Shown here in pieces: positions 34,800 to 46,065 of a stretch of DNA of 64,000 nucleotides. The notes below the pieces were generated by a model, which saw only the letters and a program-made list of their open reading frames with translations, was not told the DNA's origin and made no database searches. Where the stretch lies: assembly GCA_050084985.1 (NCBI GenBank), contig JBITNC010000002.1:7688001-7752000 (forward strand). Direction: 5' to 3'. The position numbers and the translations under genes were made by a program. Within the stretch, counting starts at the first letter, position 1. Every line of letters begins with the position of its first letter. Origin of the DNA: Nageia nagi. Taxonomy: Eukaryota > Pinophyta.

Positions 34800-36631
34800 T
34801 CCCTTGTTTGGTTGTCTCTAATGGTCATAAAAATAAATTATAGGCTGATGTATCAATGGAGGAACTTGCATTTTGGATTTTTGATTATATGATATATCAA
34901 TTTGTTTTTCTTGTATGTTTTGAGTTCCAGTATCAACTCCAACTATTCTTATAATAGGTTGATTACTTGGATTCTAGGTGGGTGTCACTTGACTGTAATT
35001 AGGTACAATAGATACTGTATTTACTTGATATGAAGGAAGTGAGTCTTGATAATTTTTTAAATTTTGATCTAAAATAGAAGTATGGTCTTCAACTTCCAAG
35101 TTATTATCTTTGATTGAATTTTGAGTTCTATTTCTCAATACTAGACAATTTTTTGTACTATGACCTCTTTGATGGTGATAATTACAATACTAATTTTTGT
35201 TATATTTTTCTTTCCTCATAATTTTTATTTCATCGTATTTAATCTTGACCTCCTCAATTATAACTGCTTGAGCAATAACTTCTTCGAGAGTATGATATTG
35301 TTGGATTTGTAGTATACTAGCTATAGGCCTTAAACAATTTTGACTAAATAATTTAACTAACTCCTCCTGAGGTAAGGTATAGGGCATACCATAGAGTATA
35401 TCCCTCCATCATGAAACAAAGTCAACAATTGATTCATTCTAAGATTGTTTAGTTCTATAAGATCCGTAATAGAAGATTCCTCTGTGATATAAATCCTAAA
35501 ATGTTGTAAGAACAAGTTTGCCAATTGAGGAAATGAATAAATACTATGTCATGGTAAATTATTATACCATTCCAGGGCTTGGGCTGCAAGCATCATGGGG
35601 AACAAACATAGCATCAAGTCCTCATCATTATAAATTAGGTAATTTGAAAACTTAAACCACCTTAAATGTTCCTTAGGATCCTTATTTCCTGTAAAAGGAA
35701 TTATCTTAGGTATTTCAAAGTTGTAAGGTAATTTCTTTTTAGGGACACTTGGATGGATGGGTTCATTGCAAATATTATCATATGTCAACTTCTTAAACCT
35801 TGGAATGTTCATTTCTTTATTCATGAAATCCTTCATGAAATCCTCTAATTCATTATCTATCCAACCACCCTGAGGATGTTTTCGGTATCTTCTATAATTG
35901 GTGTTTCTTTATGACTTTAAGTTTGAATTATAAGATTCATCATCAAAAGAAGATCTTGATAACAATGATGAAGATGATAATGATGGAAGATTAGAAGGTA
36001 AATGATGCCCTTGAATTGGATTTCTAAGGGTTTTAGATGGTTGTACTTTATTTTGTTGAGACTTCTCGTGAAGTAACCAACTATTTCGAACTTCTTGTTT
36101 TACCTTATCAAAAAATTGTCGTTGTTTTTCAAGCTCTTGCTTTTCTTTTTCTTTGAGTTCTATATTCTTTTCTTTAATTTTGGATTCCTCTTCTAGCTTA
36201 TGTCTAACATCTTCATATATTTTACTAAAGTTTATAGTTTCTTAATAATCTCTCTCTATGTGTTTTCTCTTTGCCTCCAACTCTACAAAAGAGGGTATCT
36301 CTCCTACCTTGAATTGTTTAGCTAAAGCTTTTCTACATTTTTCTTGCGATGAGGGTTTGTCACAGGAGTAAGGATCATAGAAGAATTTGTTTGAGATCTT
36401 ACATTGAGGATTTATTTGTGAGGTTCTTATTGAATACAAGGTCATTCTATCAAAATCTTCCATACAAGACTTAGCCCTATGAGGTGTTTTTTGATAGGTA
36501 GGGTTAGTCATCCTAGCTCATGAAGAGGGGCTTTGAGGTTGATAATCTAAACTCTCAAAAGGCAATTCTCTTTGTTGATTAGAGTAAGAGTCTTGATAGC
36601 TCCATACTTGGTAATTAAGTGGTGATGATAA
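34800..36631 (-). pseudogene. gag of A-minus
   Basis: Continues the frame of the upstream ORF through a TAA at 36632, a TGA near 36530, a TAA at 36242 and a TAA near 35912, then shifts frame near 35400-35550. A Glu/Lys/Gln coiled coil lies around 36100-36240. The capsid core at 35549-35836 (GNKDPKEHLRWFKF, QALEWYNNLP) and 35190-35387 (MPYTLPQEELVKLFSQ) matches A-plus. A first zinc knuckle with GHSTKNC lies near 35130-35190. Confidence 0.8.
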
Positions 36632-37819
36632 TTACGCCCAAGCTTGACTCTTTTGGTTTGCATAGGTTTTTACATCATGCTTTTGCCTCATCTCTTCCTG
36701 TCTCATTTTGTCAACAAACTCATTAAAGGCTTTGTCATGTTGATCGTGAGAAGAACATGCTTGTTGTTGTTTATGTGATTCCCTTTGCAAAATATTCTTA
36801 GCTTTTTCATCACAGAAAATATTCCTAAGTAATTTATTTATTGTAGGGCTATCTTCTTTATCACATTCCCAATTTTTCATCAAGCTAGTTTGATATTTTG
36901 AAGGTATTTTTAGTGGGTTCGAACAACATTCATCCTCATAAAAATTTGTATCATTATCATGATGTGTTGTTTCCCCACATGGATGTTCATTCCTAAGCTC
37001 ATGTGTGTTAGCTTTGGAAATTTTATTTTTATATTTTTCATTTCTTTGTGATTGAAATTCTTGAGATTCAATAATACAATCTATGGATTTTTTAATTCTT
37101 ATGTGAGGCTTTTCAATTTCTACTTGTGATGAGAGTGAACAAGTTTCATCCTTGAACTCAAGAATATCATGAGATTCATGGGAATGAATAGAAGGTCTTG
37201 TAGCCTCTAGAAGGGGAGGAGAATGAAATTGCAATTCTGAAGAATGCTCTGAAAGATCCTCAAGATTCATGTCAAACTCCTCTTCTTTAATATCATATTC
37301 ATCCCAAGGTTGGGGTGAATACATCAAGGTATCTAACTCTAGGAGGTCATATGATTTAGCATAGGATGTTGTATCAAGGCCTTCGGCATTAATACTCGAT
37401 TCATCCCTTAGCAAATTGGATTCATTAGGTTTGATAGTCTCGAAAGGAGATGCACAACAAGATTTTAATTTGATGAAATGTGTCGATGAATTTTCAATCT
37501 TTATGATGGGTTTATTATTTTCAGTGTCAAACTCATCCCATGATGAGGGCAAAGGAATGGAAGAACTATACTCTAGCTCTTCATGGGATCTAACAAGGCT
37601 TTCTAAGGATTGAAGAAGGGGTATAGTACATTGTTCTATTTCTGCTAAGTATGCTAAAAGCTTTTCAATGTCGATACAAAAATCACTCTTCACGACCTTA
37701 GAAGTAGAATAAGTATCTAAGGTTGACTTGGCAATATGTGACCATAGTCTTTGTATTTTTGGTTTTACTTTGATAGAAAAAGGAACATAATTTAAAAGTG
37801 CAACCAAAACAAACCTCAT
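36632..37819 (-). CDS. Uninterrupted 395-codon ORF, N-terminal gag extension of A-minus
   Basis: The longest intact ORF of A-minus, starting MRFVLVALLNYVPFSIKV right after the leader and ending at TAA 36632. The gag of A-minus continues in the same frame, so it may be the N-terminal part of one Gag protein or a separate ORF1 like that of Ogre elements. It is hydrophilic and Ser/Glu-rich, with repeated PxxWDEFD/PxxWDEYD-like motifs (SSWDEFDTE, PQPWDEYDIKEEEFD). A-plus has an unrelated N-terminus here. No family is recognised. Confidence 0.55.
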   Translation of the reverse strand: MRFVLVALLNYVPFSIKVKPKIQRLWSHIAKSTLDTYSTSKVVKSDFCIDIEKLLAYLAEIEQCTIPLLQSLESLVRSHEELEYSSSIPLPSSWDEFDTENNKPIIKIENSSTHFIKLKSCCASPFETIKPNESNLLRDESSINAEGLDTTSYAKSYDLLELDTLMYSPQPWDEYDIKEEEFDMNLEDLSEHSSELQFHSPPLLEATRPSIHSHESHDILEFKDETCSLSSQVEIEKPHIRIKKSIDCIIESQEFQSQRNEKYKNKISKANTHELRNEHPCGETTHHDNDTNFYEDECCSNPLKIPSKYQTSLMKNWECDKEDSPTINKLLRNIFCDEKAKNILQRESHKQQQACSSHDQHDKAFNEFVDKMRQEEMRQKHDVKTYANQKSQAWA

Positions 37820-38967
37820 AATGATAAAATTCCTTTAAGGCCTTATGAAATGCATTTAAACAAGTAAAATACATTTATGCATACTACCCTCCCAAACATT
37901 CATGTCCATTTACTTATCTTATTTTAATGTGATACAATCAAAAGTTTATTTTAAGTGGATCTTTGACCTTAATAAACCCTGTTGTTATTTTTTAATTATA
38001 ATGTGATTCATTATCCAACCTCTTAATGATGTTCATTAACTCCTTTCAGCTGTGGAAGTTTTATATGTGATAAATTTCCTCTTCTTACTAGTCACATATC
38101 TCTTCAACCTCCAATGGAGTGGTAAGAGCAGACTTAGTAAAAAGCCATTAAGTGTAGATAAATTAATTAAGTGAGGTTCAATTACTCCTCCAAGATTCAC
38201 ATATCCCTTCGACCTCCAATGGAGTGGTAAGGGCATACATCTTTAAGAATGTTAATGTGAAGTATATTTCCAAATAATATGTGAATAAATTTTACCTCTT
38301 TCACTTAACTTATTTCTGATCACTTAGGATCGCTTGAAGCGCAAAAGTGAGAGCATACTTTGTTAAGTGAAAGTACTTAATGTATTCGAATCCATCCAAT
38401 TCATTAACCTTTTAATATGATTTATACTACCCAAAAACTTGATTTATTTCCTTAAGTTCATTCCAAATTAAGTGTGATTCATTTACTCCTTCCAATTATG
38501 GAAGTATTATGTGTAGTAAATTACCTCCTCTTACTAGTCACATATCCCTTCGACCTCCAATGGAGTGGTAAGGGAAAACTTGGTAAGAGGTCATTATGTG
38601 TGGGTAAATTAACCAAATTAATGATAGTGTGAATGTGAAAGAAAAGAAGAATTAATTACTCCTTCTTATCAGGTCTATTTTGGTCACCTTAGATCACACA
38701 AAGCGCAAAGGGAGAGCATAAGTAGACAAGATAAAAAGTATTAATGTGTACGTACCCTTAACCCAAAACATGAAAATAAATACATAACATTTTACATAAA
38801 ATAAATTAATAAAAAAAATAAATATGCATTTAACCTTTTCTACCCATTCTTCTATGCATTCTAGGCAAAGGAATCACATTCAAAGGTATCCTTCCATTTT
38901 AACAATATATTATATATTTTATTTTATTTTTGGAAATAAAAAGAGACAAAATGACCTGGATATGAGT
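37820..38967 (-). other. Leader of A-minus with stem-loop array
   Basis: Counterpart of A-plus 4100-5175. The arms CTTTCACTTAAC (38298-38309) and GTTAAGTGAAAG (38362-38373) are perfect here too. Loops with GATCGCTTGAAGCGC and GGTCACC, and the CTCCAATGGAGTGGTAAGGG blocks (38111, 38218, 38560), match A-plus. No gene is seen in it. Confidence 0.65.
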
Positions 38968-39108
38968 CATCGGTGTTTAGATAGAGGTCGTTGGCATTTA
39001 TTCTGAGTCGTCAGCATCCGATTCCAATCGCTGGCATTTAGTCTGGATTACTTTGTAAAATGCTAGTGTTCCTTTTGAGTCACCAGTGTCTGATTCCAAA
39101 TGCTAGTG
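38968..39108 (-). repeat. Phased octamer cluster, leader of A-minus
   Basis: Octamer starts (plus coordinates) are 38968, 38989, 39009, 39029, 39061, 39081 and 39101: CATCGGTG, CGTTGGCA, CGTCAGCA, CGCTGGCA, TGCTAGTG, CACCAGTG, TGCTAGTG. Spacing is 21, 20, 20, 32, 20 and 20 bp. Confidence 0.65.
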
Positions 39109-39232
39109 TTTCTACAATAGATTTCCTAAAACGTACAGAACATAAATTTTGAAGTTAGTATATGGAGAAATTTAAATAAACCAGATAACAAAAAGGTAAA
39201 ATCATTATAAACAAAAAACCTCCCTATCAATA

Positions 39233-40128
39233 TGTTTACAAATAAAATTGAGTATTGAAATAAGTAAAGAGGCAAATATCTACAAACTCAATATTATCTA
39301 TATTTAAGCTACGAATAGGAATTTATTCTAGATAACAATAAACAAAATAACTAATTCAAAAGTGTAATTGTACCAACCAAGACTGTAATTTGTGTACTTA
39401 CCTCATGGAATGTACCTGACAATGAAAGATGCAGATATTGGTGATGTACTGATGATGAGCTACCTTTCCAACAACATCATGATCTGCAAGGATGCCAAAA
39501 GAGGACCATGAGTAGTCCGTTTCAATGATATAAGAGCACCAGCGGTGTTCTTCCATTCACAAAGGAGCACCGATGGCCTTCATTCTATAGTTTTGACCTC
39601 TTGATTAAGTCCAGAACTTCAATGTAGATGTCTCAGATAGCAGTATGATATCAGAATTGATTGTAGATGTCAAGATAGCTCACGTAAGGAAGCACACAAA
39701 CCACAGCCTTGTAGGCGGTACCAAGAGATACCTTAAGGGGTAGCCACTTACAAGACCATACGCGGGATCATGTGTATCCTTGTTATTATGGACTTACTAT
39801 TAGATCCCTTATTTATATAGATAATAAATAATACCACCCATGGGTCAACGTGCATCTACATAAATAAGGCTAATTCACAACATTCAAGATAAACATACCA
39901 ATATTCAAGATAAGCCATGCAATATTCAAGATAATCCATGCAATATTCAAGATAAACCATACAATATTCAAGATAATCCATGCAATATTCAAGATAATCA
40001 TTATAAAATTCATATTCAAGACAAACATTGATATTATCACTTTAATCCATTCAAGACATATATTTAGGCCAAGCATATCTCATTAATTTATTGATTTAAA
40101 AACATAAATTCATTTTTATGTGTTAACA
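39233..40128 (-). repeat. 3' LTR of element B
   Basis: TGTTTACAAA to GTGTTAACA. A TATA-like CTATATAAAT lies on the minus strand at 39811-39820, supporting minus-strand transcription. The two B LTRs have the same length and differ by a few percent. Confidence 0.92.
39899..40003 (-). repeat. 21-bp tandem repeat in the B LTR
   Basis: CAATATTCAAGATAA starts at 39899, 39920, 39941, 39962 and 39983, an exact 21-bp period. The other LTR repeats it near 46730-46840. Readable frames through it are only translations of the repeat. Confidence 0.85.
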
Positions 40129-40142
40129 AATGCCCCACTTTG
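40129..40142 (-). other. Polypurine tract of element B
   Basis: Minus strand AAAGTGGGGCATTT next to the 3' LTR. The purine run AAAGTGGGG is the probable primer. Confidence 0.5.
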
Positions 40143-40585
40143 GATGTGAAATCAAAAGAAACATGAGGTGACTTGAGATTTTGCATTCAAAGTAAAAACA
40201 CGATATCATAGCAAACAATTTTGATAAGCAATGATAAACATTAACCATTTTAAACTTAAACAACATCATGATAAAGCTTATTAGTACTAGATATAGGTTG
40301 AGAAAACTCCCTTTTGATATTACCTTGGGCATGCTTGCCCCTTGCATTTTGTTGTAGAAGGTGATAGCCTGATATATATGATCATCTGATAAGCTGATAA
40401 TCTTGCCGTAATGCTGATGACCCATGACGACAAACCTGACAACACACATGACAATGATCGGACAGACAAATTGACCACACATGTCGATCAGACGATAACT
40501 TGACAAGACCACATCACAAGATAAGACATGATGACACATGACCAACTCACAAGACAAGACATGATAATACATAACCAAACATAAG
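40143..40585. other. 3' spacer of element B, no gene seen
   Basis: Contains short near-repeats based on ACACATGAC and ACAAGACATGAT near 40440-40560. No domain. Confidence 0.5.
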
Positions 40586-41350
40586 GGAGAGCTAAGTTCC
40601 ACACAACTGAGCCTTTGCACCCAGAGGTGTACTACAGTTGTATAAGAACCAAACTTCGCAAAATAATGATAAGCTGATATGTGAGAGCTAAGTTCCACAC
40701 AACTGAGCCTTCGCATCCAAAGATGTACTGCAGTTGCATAAGAATCGAACTCTGCAAAATAATGATAAGCTGATATGTGAGAGCTAAGTTCCACACAACT
40801 AAGCCTTCGCATCCAGAGATGTGCTACAGTTGCATAAGAAATGAACTCTGTAAAATAATGATAAGCTGATATGTGAGAGCTAAGTTCCACACAACTGAGC
40901 CTTCACATCCAGAGATGTGCTGCAGTTGCATAAGAACCGAACTCTGCAAAATAATGATAAGCTAATATGTGAGAGCTAAGTTCCACACAACTGAGCCTTC
41001 ACATCCAGAGATGTGCTGCAGTTGCATAAGAACCAAACTCTGCAAAATAAGTGATAAGCTGATACATGAGACTTAAGTTCCACACAACTGAGCCTTTGCA
41101 CCAGAGATGTGCTACAGTTGCATAAGAACCAAACTTCATAAAATAAGTGATAAACTGATATGTGAGAGCTAAGTTCCACACAACTGAGTCTTCGCACCAA
41201 GAGGTGTACTACAGTTGCATAAGAATCGAATTTTGCAAAACAATGATAAGCTGATATGTGAGAGCTAAGTTCCACACAACTGAGCCTTCGCACCAAGAGG
41301 TGTACTGCAGTTGCATAAGAACCGAACTCCACAAAATAATGGTAAACTGA
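40586..41350. repeat. 96-bp tandem repeat, eight copies
   Basis: GCTAAGTTCCACACAACTGA begins units at 40591, 40687, 40783, 40879, 40975, about 41071, 41168 and 41264 (period 96-97 bp). Each unit also has GTTGCATAAGAAC and AATGATAAGCTGATATGTGA. Open minus-strand frames across it are a by-product of a unit length divisible by three. Arrays of this kind before the 3' LTR are common in Tat/Ogre elements. Confidence 0.9.
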
Positions 41351-41640
41351 TGAAGCTGAAACTCCACCAAGAGGCATGATAAGATGATAATGGGAGCTAG
41401 AACTCCACTCACAAGCATGATAAGCTAACAACAGGAGCTGGAACTCCACCCATAAACATGATAAGCTGATTATGGGAGCTGGAACTCCACCCATAAACAT
41501 GATAAGCTAATTACGGGAGCTGATACTCCACTCATAAGCATGATAAGCTGATTACAGGAGCTGAGACTCCACTCATAAGCATGATAAGCTGATTATGGGA
41601 GCTGGAACTCCACCCATAAACATGATAAGCTGATAACTTA
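41351..41640. repeat. 41-bp tandem repeat, about seven copies
   Basis: GGGAGCTGGAACTCCACCCA with CATGATAAGCTGATTA repeats at 41-bp steps (for example 41474 and 41515). It shares GATAAGCTGAT with the 96-bp unit, so the two arrays probably have a common origin. Confidence 0.85.
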
Positions 41641-42564
41641 GGTCTACAAATACGAAACTCAAAGCAATATTCTCCTAGATATAACATTGATCAAACACCT
41701 ATGATGCACCCATGATACTTAGATAAGCTAATTTTCTGGATAAAGGAACACAAGCGGTCCTTTTCTTGCAGACTTAGAACGTTGATGGTCTTCACCTAAG
41801 GTCGTAGGTTGTCCTTTTCTTGAAGATTCATCAAAAATCATGAAAATTAGGTCCCTGAGAATCACCTCTGGATTCCAAATTGATACCTGATGGCTCGTCC
41901 ATGTATACCAAATGCTCAAATCAAAATTCATCTTGAAATATGTGCCCTAACTTTTCTATAAAAGGGGCCCCACCCTTCCTCATTTGATCACCCTATCATT
42001 TTCATAGCTGAGAGTATCCTAGAGCTTAAGAGACTAATTCAGAGAGGTTTAGCTGGTGATTTTTATCGCTATCACTAGGTGATTCTTCTTGCATTGCTAT
42101 GCTACATGCTATGGCCTTGTCTATCACATGCTGAGATGGACACAGAGCTACCTTAGTGGCTAATTCTCCTACTGGTCATTAGGTACATTACATCTCCTAC
42201 CTTTTCCTTGCTATGCTTTTGCTTGTCTTTAGATTTTAGCTACCTATACACTAGTTTTCCGAATTGCCCCTAGGGTTTTCCTGTTGCATACCCTAGCCCT
42301 TCATTTTTCCTTTTCACTTTGTTTTTTTGAATTTCTGGTATCATGGCTATACTATGCTCATCTGTACGAACCTACACCCTAAATTTTATCGACCCTTATT
42401 CATGGAAACAGGACCACTGGCGGTCCTTTCTACCCTAGTTTGGACCGTAGGCGGTCCTTCTCACCTGATCTAGACTATGGGTGGTCCTTTTCACTAGTAC
42501 TATTTTTTCTATCTATGTTTTATACCTTGATACTAACTTGCTTTTTGTCATTCTTTTCTTGTAG
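41641..42564 (+). other. Upstream region and probable 5' intron of the B PMD gene
   Basis: No clear coding part. GGCGGTCC-like words at 42419, 42450 and 42480 are 31 and 30 bp apart. The end has a classic splice acceptor: TACTAAC branch site at 42531-42537, a pyrimidine-rich run and TTGTAG at 42559-42564, entering the PMD frame in phase 0. The first exon was not identified. Confidence 0.5.
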
Positions 42565-44444
42565 AACTGTGCATACCTCATGCAACCATCCGGTAAGAGT
42601 GTCACCTTCACCACTGCCCAACAGTGGCCATAAACTGACGTAGCCTGGAGCATTCTAGAGGACATTTTGTTCAGCTACCTTGCATTTGTTGACTATGTGT
42701 TTCATGACCGCAACATGCTGATAGCTTTGATGGAGAGGTGGGATCCAAACTCCAACACCTTTCACCTTCCAACTGGTGAGATTACAATGACACTAGAGGA
42801 TATCTACAGGATCACTAGACTTCCTATCAGAGGGAGGCTAGTGAACATGATTCCTATTCTAAGCCTGGAACAGGCAGAGGCATGGGCTACATGGCTAACA
42901 AGGTCAGATGAAGTAAATCATAGGAAGAGGGGTGTGTCCCTAGTGAGACATGTGTTAGAGTATCCTCCAGCATGAGGTGACCTACGGATGAGACTCCTCA
43001 TTACCTACCTTTTGGATGCTATTGTCTACCCAGACAAGAGTAGTGAGACCTTTCCTGTGGGCATGGTTCCTATCATTCAGGACATGGTGACACACAGGCA
43101 GTGGTATGCATGGTGCCCCGCAATACTAGCATAACTCTATCATGACCTCCATAGCTTTACAGAGGTGGAGAGAGGGGGAAGATAGGTGGCTCATTCTATG
43201 ATACTACAGGTGTGGGCATATGATCACATCGTCATCTCTAGACCGATGATGTTGCCCCTAGATTAGCTAGATGATGTACCCACCTGGCAATGATGGTCAA
43301 TGATAGAGGGACCAGATTTTCCTAGCATGGACCTAGAGGGATGGTGGGTATGATTTGACCTACTGCAGGAGTCATAGATATACTGGCATCCCTATCGGGG
43401 AGGTGTACCAAAGTGGGAGGAGGATATACAGGAGATGGCATGGGTGAGACACCCTACATACCTACAAGCACGTAGGGCACTAGTGGAGCTATATAGGCTA
43501 GAGTAGGTACTCCATCAATTCAACTTCCAGCTGGGTATACCGGATGACTACAGGATAGTGGTGTGCTACTACCATAGCAGGCACCTCCCAGAGGATTATG
43601 AGCCAGTACCTGACTGGGCCTCAGATTGGGAGTCCCCTAGTGAGGACTCTAACTACGAGGTTGATGATGACATAGATGGACCTGATCACATAGAGGACTA
43701 CCTAGACTGGTGGAGGACACACCATCCTCACCACATAGGCATTCATGATGCTGACACGGGTGACGATGCATGGGAGGATGAAGACATAAGATACATAGAG
43801 ACTAGATGGGACACTCCCTTCACAACGGGAGGGTGGGGAGGAGAGAGTAGCTCTACATATGCTCACGACACATCTCTAGATGTAGGTCATGACAACAATG
43901 AGGAGACCTATCTAGACCAGGATGAGTATGAACCTGAGTATGAGATGGAAATAGACTAGGAGGAGGAAGACTACGATGAGGATGATGATGGTAACCTATT
44001 TTCTCTTTTACTTTGCTTTTACTTTCAACTTTTCATGATATGCAAGGGACTAACATGATATGTTTATGCTATGTCACAGATCCTGAGGTTGAGATGGCTA
44101 AGCTGCGCGATCAAATTGGTCAGAAGGATGAGGAGATTAGAGAGCTACAGGTTCATCTATGGTTCAAAGGAGGGGATTATACCGGTATCTATCAGGACTT
44201 GCAGGTAGCCAACCAGGAGATCAAGACCCTCTATGAGCAGCTTTGCTAGGCTGAGAGATAGATCGGTAAGGAGAAGGCACGTGCAGAGAAGTACAAGGCA
44301 CAATGCAAGGGTGGCACATCTAGCAGGGCTACTAGCTCTAGTGTAGGGGGAGGGGGTCTAGTAGGAGATTCTAGATCATTCTATGTAATCTCATCCAGTT
44401 GTATTGTAAACAAAAATATTTTGATCATGATATATAAAACATAA
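42565..44444 (+). pseudogene. Antisense plant mobile domain (PMD) gene in B
   Basis: Runs against the gag of B. One frame holds from 42565 to 43990 with about ten stops (for example TGA 42973, TAA 43132) and no frameshift. The PMD signature is LIALMERWDPNSNTFHLPT, EDIYRITRLPIRG, and later VWAYDHIVISRP. A strongly acidic region (43600-43990) follows. After an 89-bp intron, exon 2 (44080-44444) encodes a coiled coil (MAKLRDQIGQKDEEIRELQ) and a Ser/Gly tail (GGTSSRATSSSVGGGG). The layout matches the A-plus and E genes. G+C is higher than in the surroundings. Function unknown. Confidence 0.82.
43991..44079 (+). other. Spliceosomal intron in the B PMD gene
   Basis: 89 bp. Donor GATGATG|GTAACC at 43991, acceptor ATGTCACAG at 44079, branch-like ACTAAC at about 44049. 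Splicing in phase 1 joins the acidic frame to the coiled-coil frame, whereas unspliced the frame changes. E has an 86-bp intron at the same place and phase. Confidence 0.75.
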
Positions 44445-44840
44445 ATTTTGGTACCTGATTTGCTCTTGTACATGTACTTGTGATGCATGAATTTGATGTT
44501 CTATGATCCTTGAAAATGAATGCCAACAACATGACCTAAAATTCTAACTTCCCATGCTACAGGATTAATTGGTACCTTTTGCTTTCCTCTATTTTTCCAA
44601 AAAGAGCACCGCCGGTGGCCCTATTATCATGAAATACAACATCGATGCTCTTGTCATGATGTCATGAAGCCCCCCAATCTCTTGACCATGATGTCTGTTA
44701 GAGACCTGAACCAACTGCTAGCTTTTCTCACCATTTATATATATATATATTTTGATCTACCAAATGATACCTCCAGAGGGCTTGGAGCTCCCACTGGTGC
44801 TAACCTCGCAAGCATCTTCAAGAAAGATCATATTGACATG
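44445..44840. other. Spacer between PMD and gag of B, no gene seen
   Basis: Includes a short (TA)n run near 44737 and GAGCACCGCCGGTGGCCC near 44606, an octamer-like word. No coding content. Confidence 0.5.
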
Positions 44841-45953
44841 CTATTCTTCTCCTGTATCTTTGACCTTTACTAGACATACATAGAATCCATCTTCTATGAG
44901 CTTCTGTATTCTATCCCTAAGGTTTCCACATCCATTAGTAGCATGGCCTTTAGTCTGATGATATTCACAATACCTATCTTCTTTATACCAATGGGGTTTT
45001 TCTGCTGTAGGATCTTCTTCACACTTGGGTAAAGGTTGTAATAACCCTTTTTCCACAAGGTCTTTTAGGATATGTCTTGGAGGTATGGGAAATCTCACAT
45101 ATTTCTTTTCCTTTGTCTCACTTGTCTTCTCAGCCACATGGATAGTTTTCTCTTTCTTTGGCGATTGTGGTTTCTTATCCTTTGCTTTTGTCTTATCACT
45201 ATTACCATACTTTACAAGCCCTAGCTTCATAAGGACTTTTTCTTTCTCTAATAGTTTATACGTCATATCGAAAAATGTAAGATGTGTATAATCGATAACA
45301 TATGATTGTAAGGGCAATATAATAGCTTCTTTAAAAATGTTATTTACCTCTTTTTCCATTAATTTGGTCTTCACTTACTGCCATGTCTTCTTAAATCTTA
45401 CAACAAATTTGTCTAGTTGCTCATCACTGTCTTGCTTGATAGCACATAAATCTGATAGCATAATCTCCTTCTTGATGTTATGCTTATATTGTTCTAGAAA
45501 CAAATTACTGAATTCCTTAAATGATATGATGGACCCTTCAAGTAAGACATAAAACCATTCTCGGGCCTCTCCTTCCAAGATTTGGGGGAAGAATTTAGCT
45601 TGCAATCTTTGGTCTGTACCAATTTTGAGTTCACACTCATCCTTGAATCCCTGTATATGTCTTCTTGGATCTCCTTCACCATTGAACTTACTGAATTTTG
45701 GTTCTTTGTAGTCAGATGGTGGCATGTGCCTACGAATTTCATCACATAAAGGACTATCGAATTCGAAAGAATCATTAGGCGGAGCTGATCTCCTTGCCAA
45801 TATGTCTATCTGCCTCTGCATACCTTCCATAGTAGCCTGAAAATTACTATTGTCACCCTCAGCGCTATTTTGCATTCCTCCGGATCCCTTTGGATCATCA
45901 TGTCTGATTTCTACCAATAATTTATCCAAATCTCTTTTTGAAAGACTATGCAA
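44841..45953 (-). pseudogene. gag of element B
   Basis: ATG 45953 to about 44841, in one frame with a single premature stop, TAA at 45375-45377. The capsid core reads RRHIQGFKDECEL, FPQILEGEAREWFYVL and FSNLFLEQYKHNI. The knuckle CEYHQTKGHATNGC with LRDRIQKLIEDG ends the readable part. At about 369 codons it is a normal Tat-type gag. It is the best preserved gag in the window, which fits a parasite that needs its own particle protein or one that was under selection until recently. Confidence 0.88.
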
Positions 45954-46045
45954 GAATAACTTAAGCTACTCCATAACTAAAACACTCACAAAATAGATGT
46001 TAGTCTTAACTAAAACCCTTAGGGTTTTAGTATAATGATGTGCAC

Positions 46046-46063
46046 TTCACGTCAGGTTCACCA
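46046..46063 (-). other. Primer-binding site of element B
   Basis: Minus strand TGGTGAACCTGACGTGAA, two bases from the 5' LTR. Different from the sites of A, C and D. The tRNA was not identified. Confidence 0.65.
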
Positions 46064-46065
46064 AA

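Noticed and set aside
39870-40076. Open frame with repeated WIILNIA words in the B LTR (also 46703-46909)
   Set aside because: It is a translation of the 21-bp LTR repeat (seven codons per unit) in a non-coding LTR.
40123-41500. Long minus-strand open frames (255 and 174 codons) in element B
   Set aside because: They run through the 96-bp tandem array. The unit length is divisible by three, so the frame stays open by repetition, and the protein is only the repeat translated.
40586-41640. Tandem arrays considered as CRISPR or centromere satellite
   Set aside because: Units are contiguous without unique spacers and lie inside a bounded retrotransposon of a plant genome. No cas genes occur.
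42136-42182. First exon of the B PMD gene (ATG GAC ACA GAG ... CATTAG|GTACAT)
   Set aside because: It would splice in phase 2, whereas the acceptor at 42564 needs phase 0, and it holds a stop. The true first exon remains unknown.
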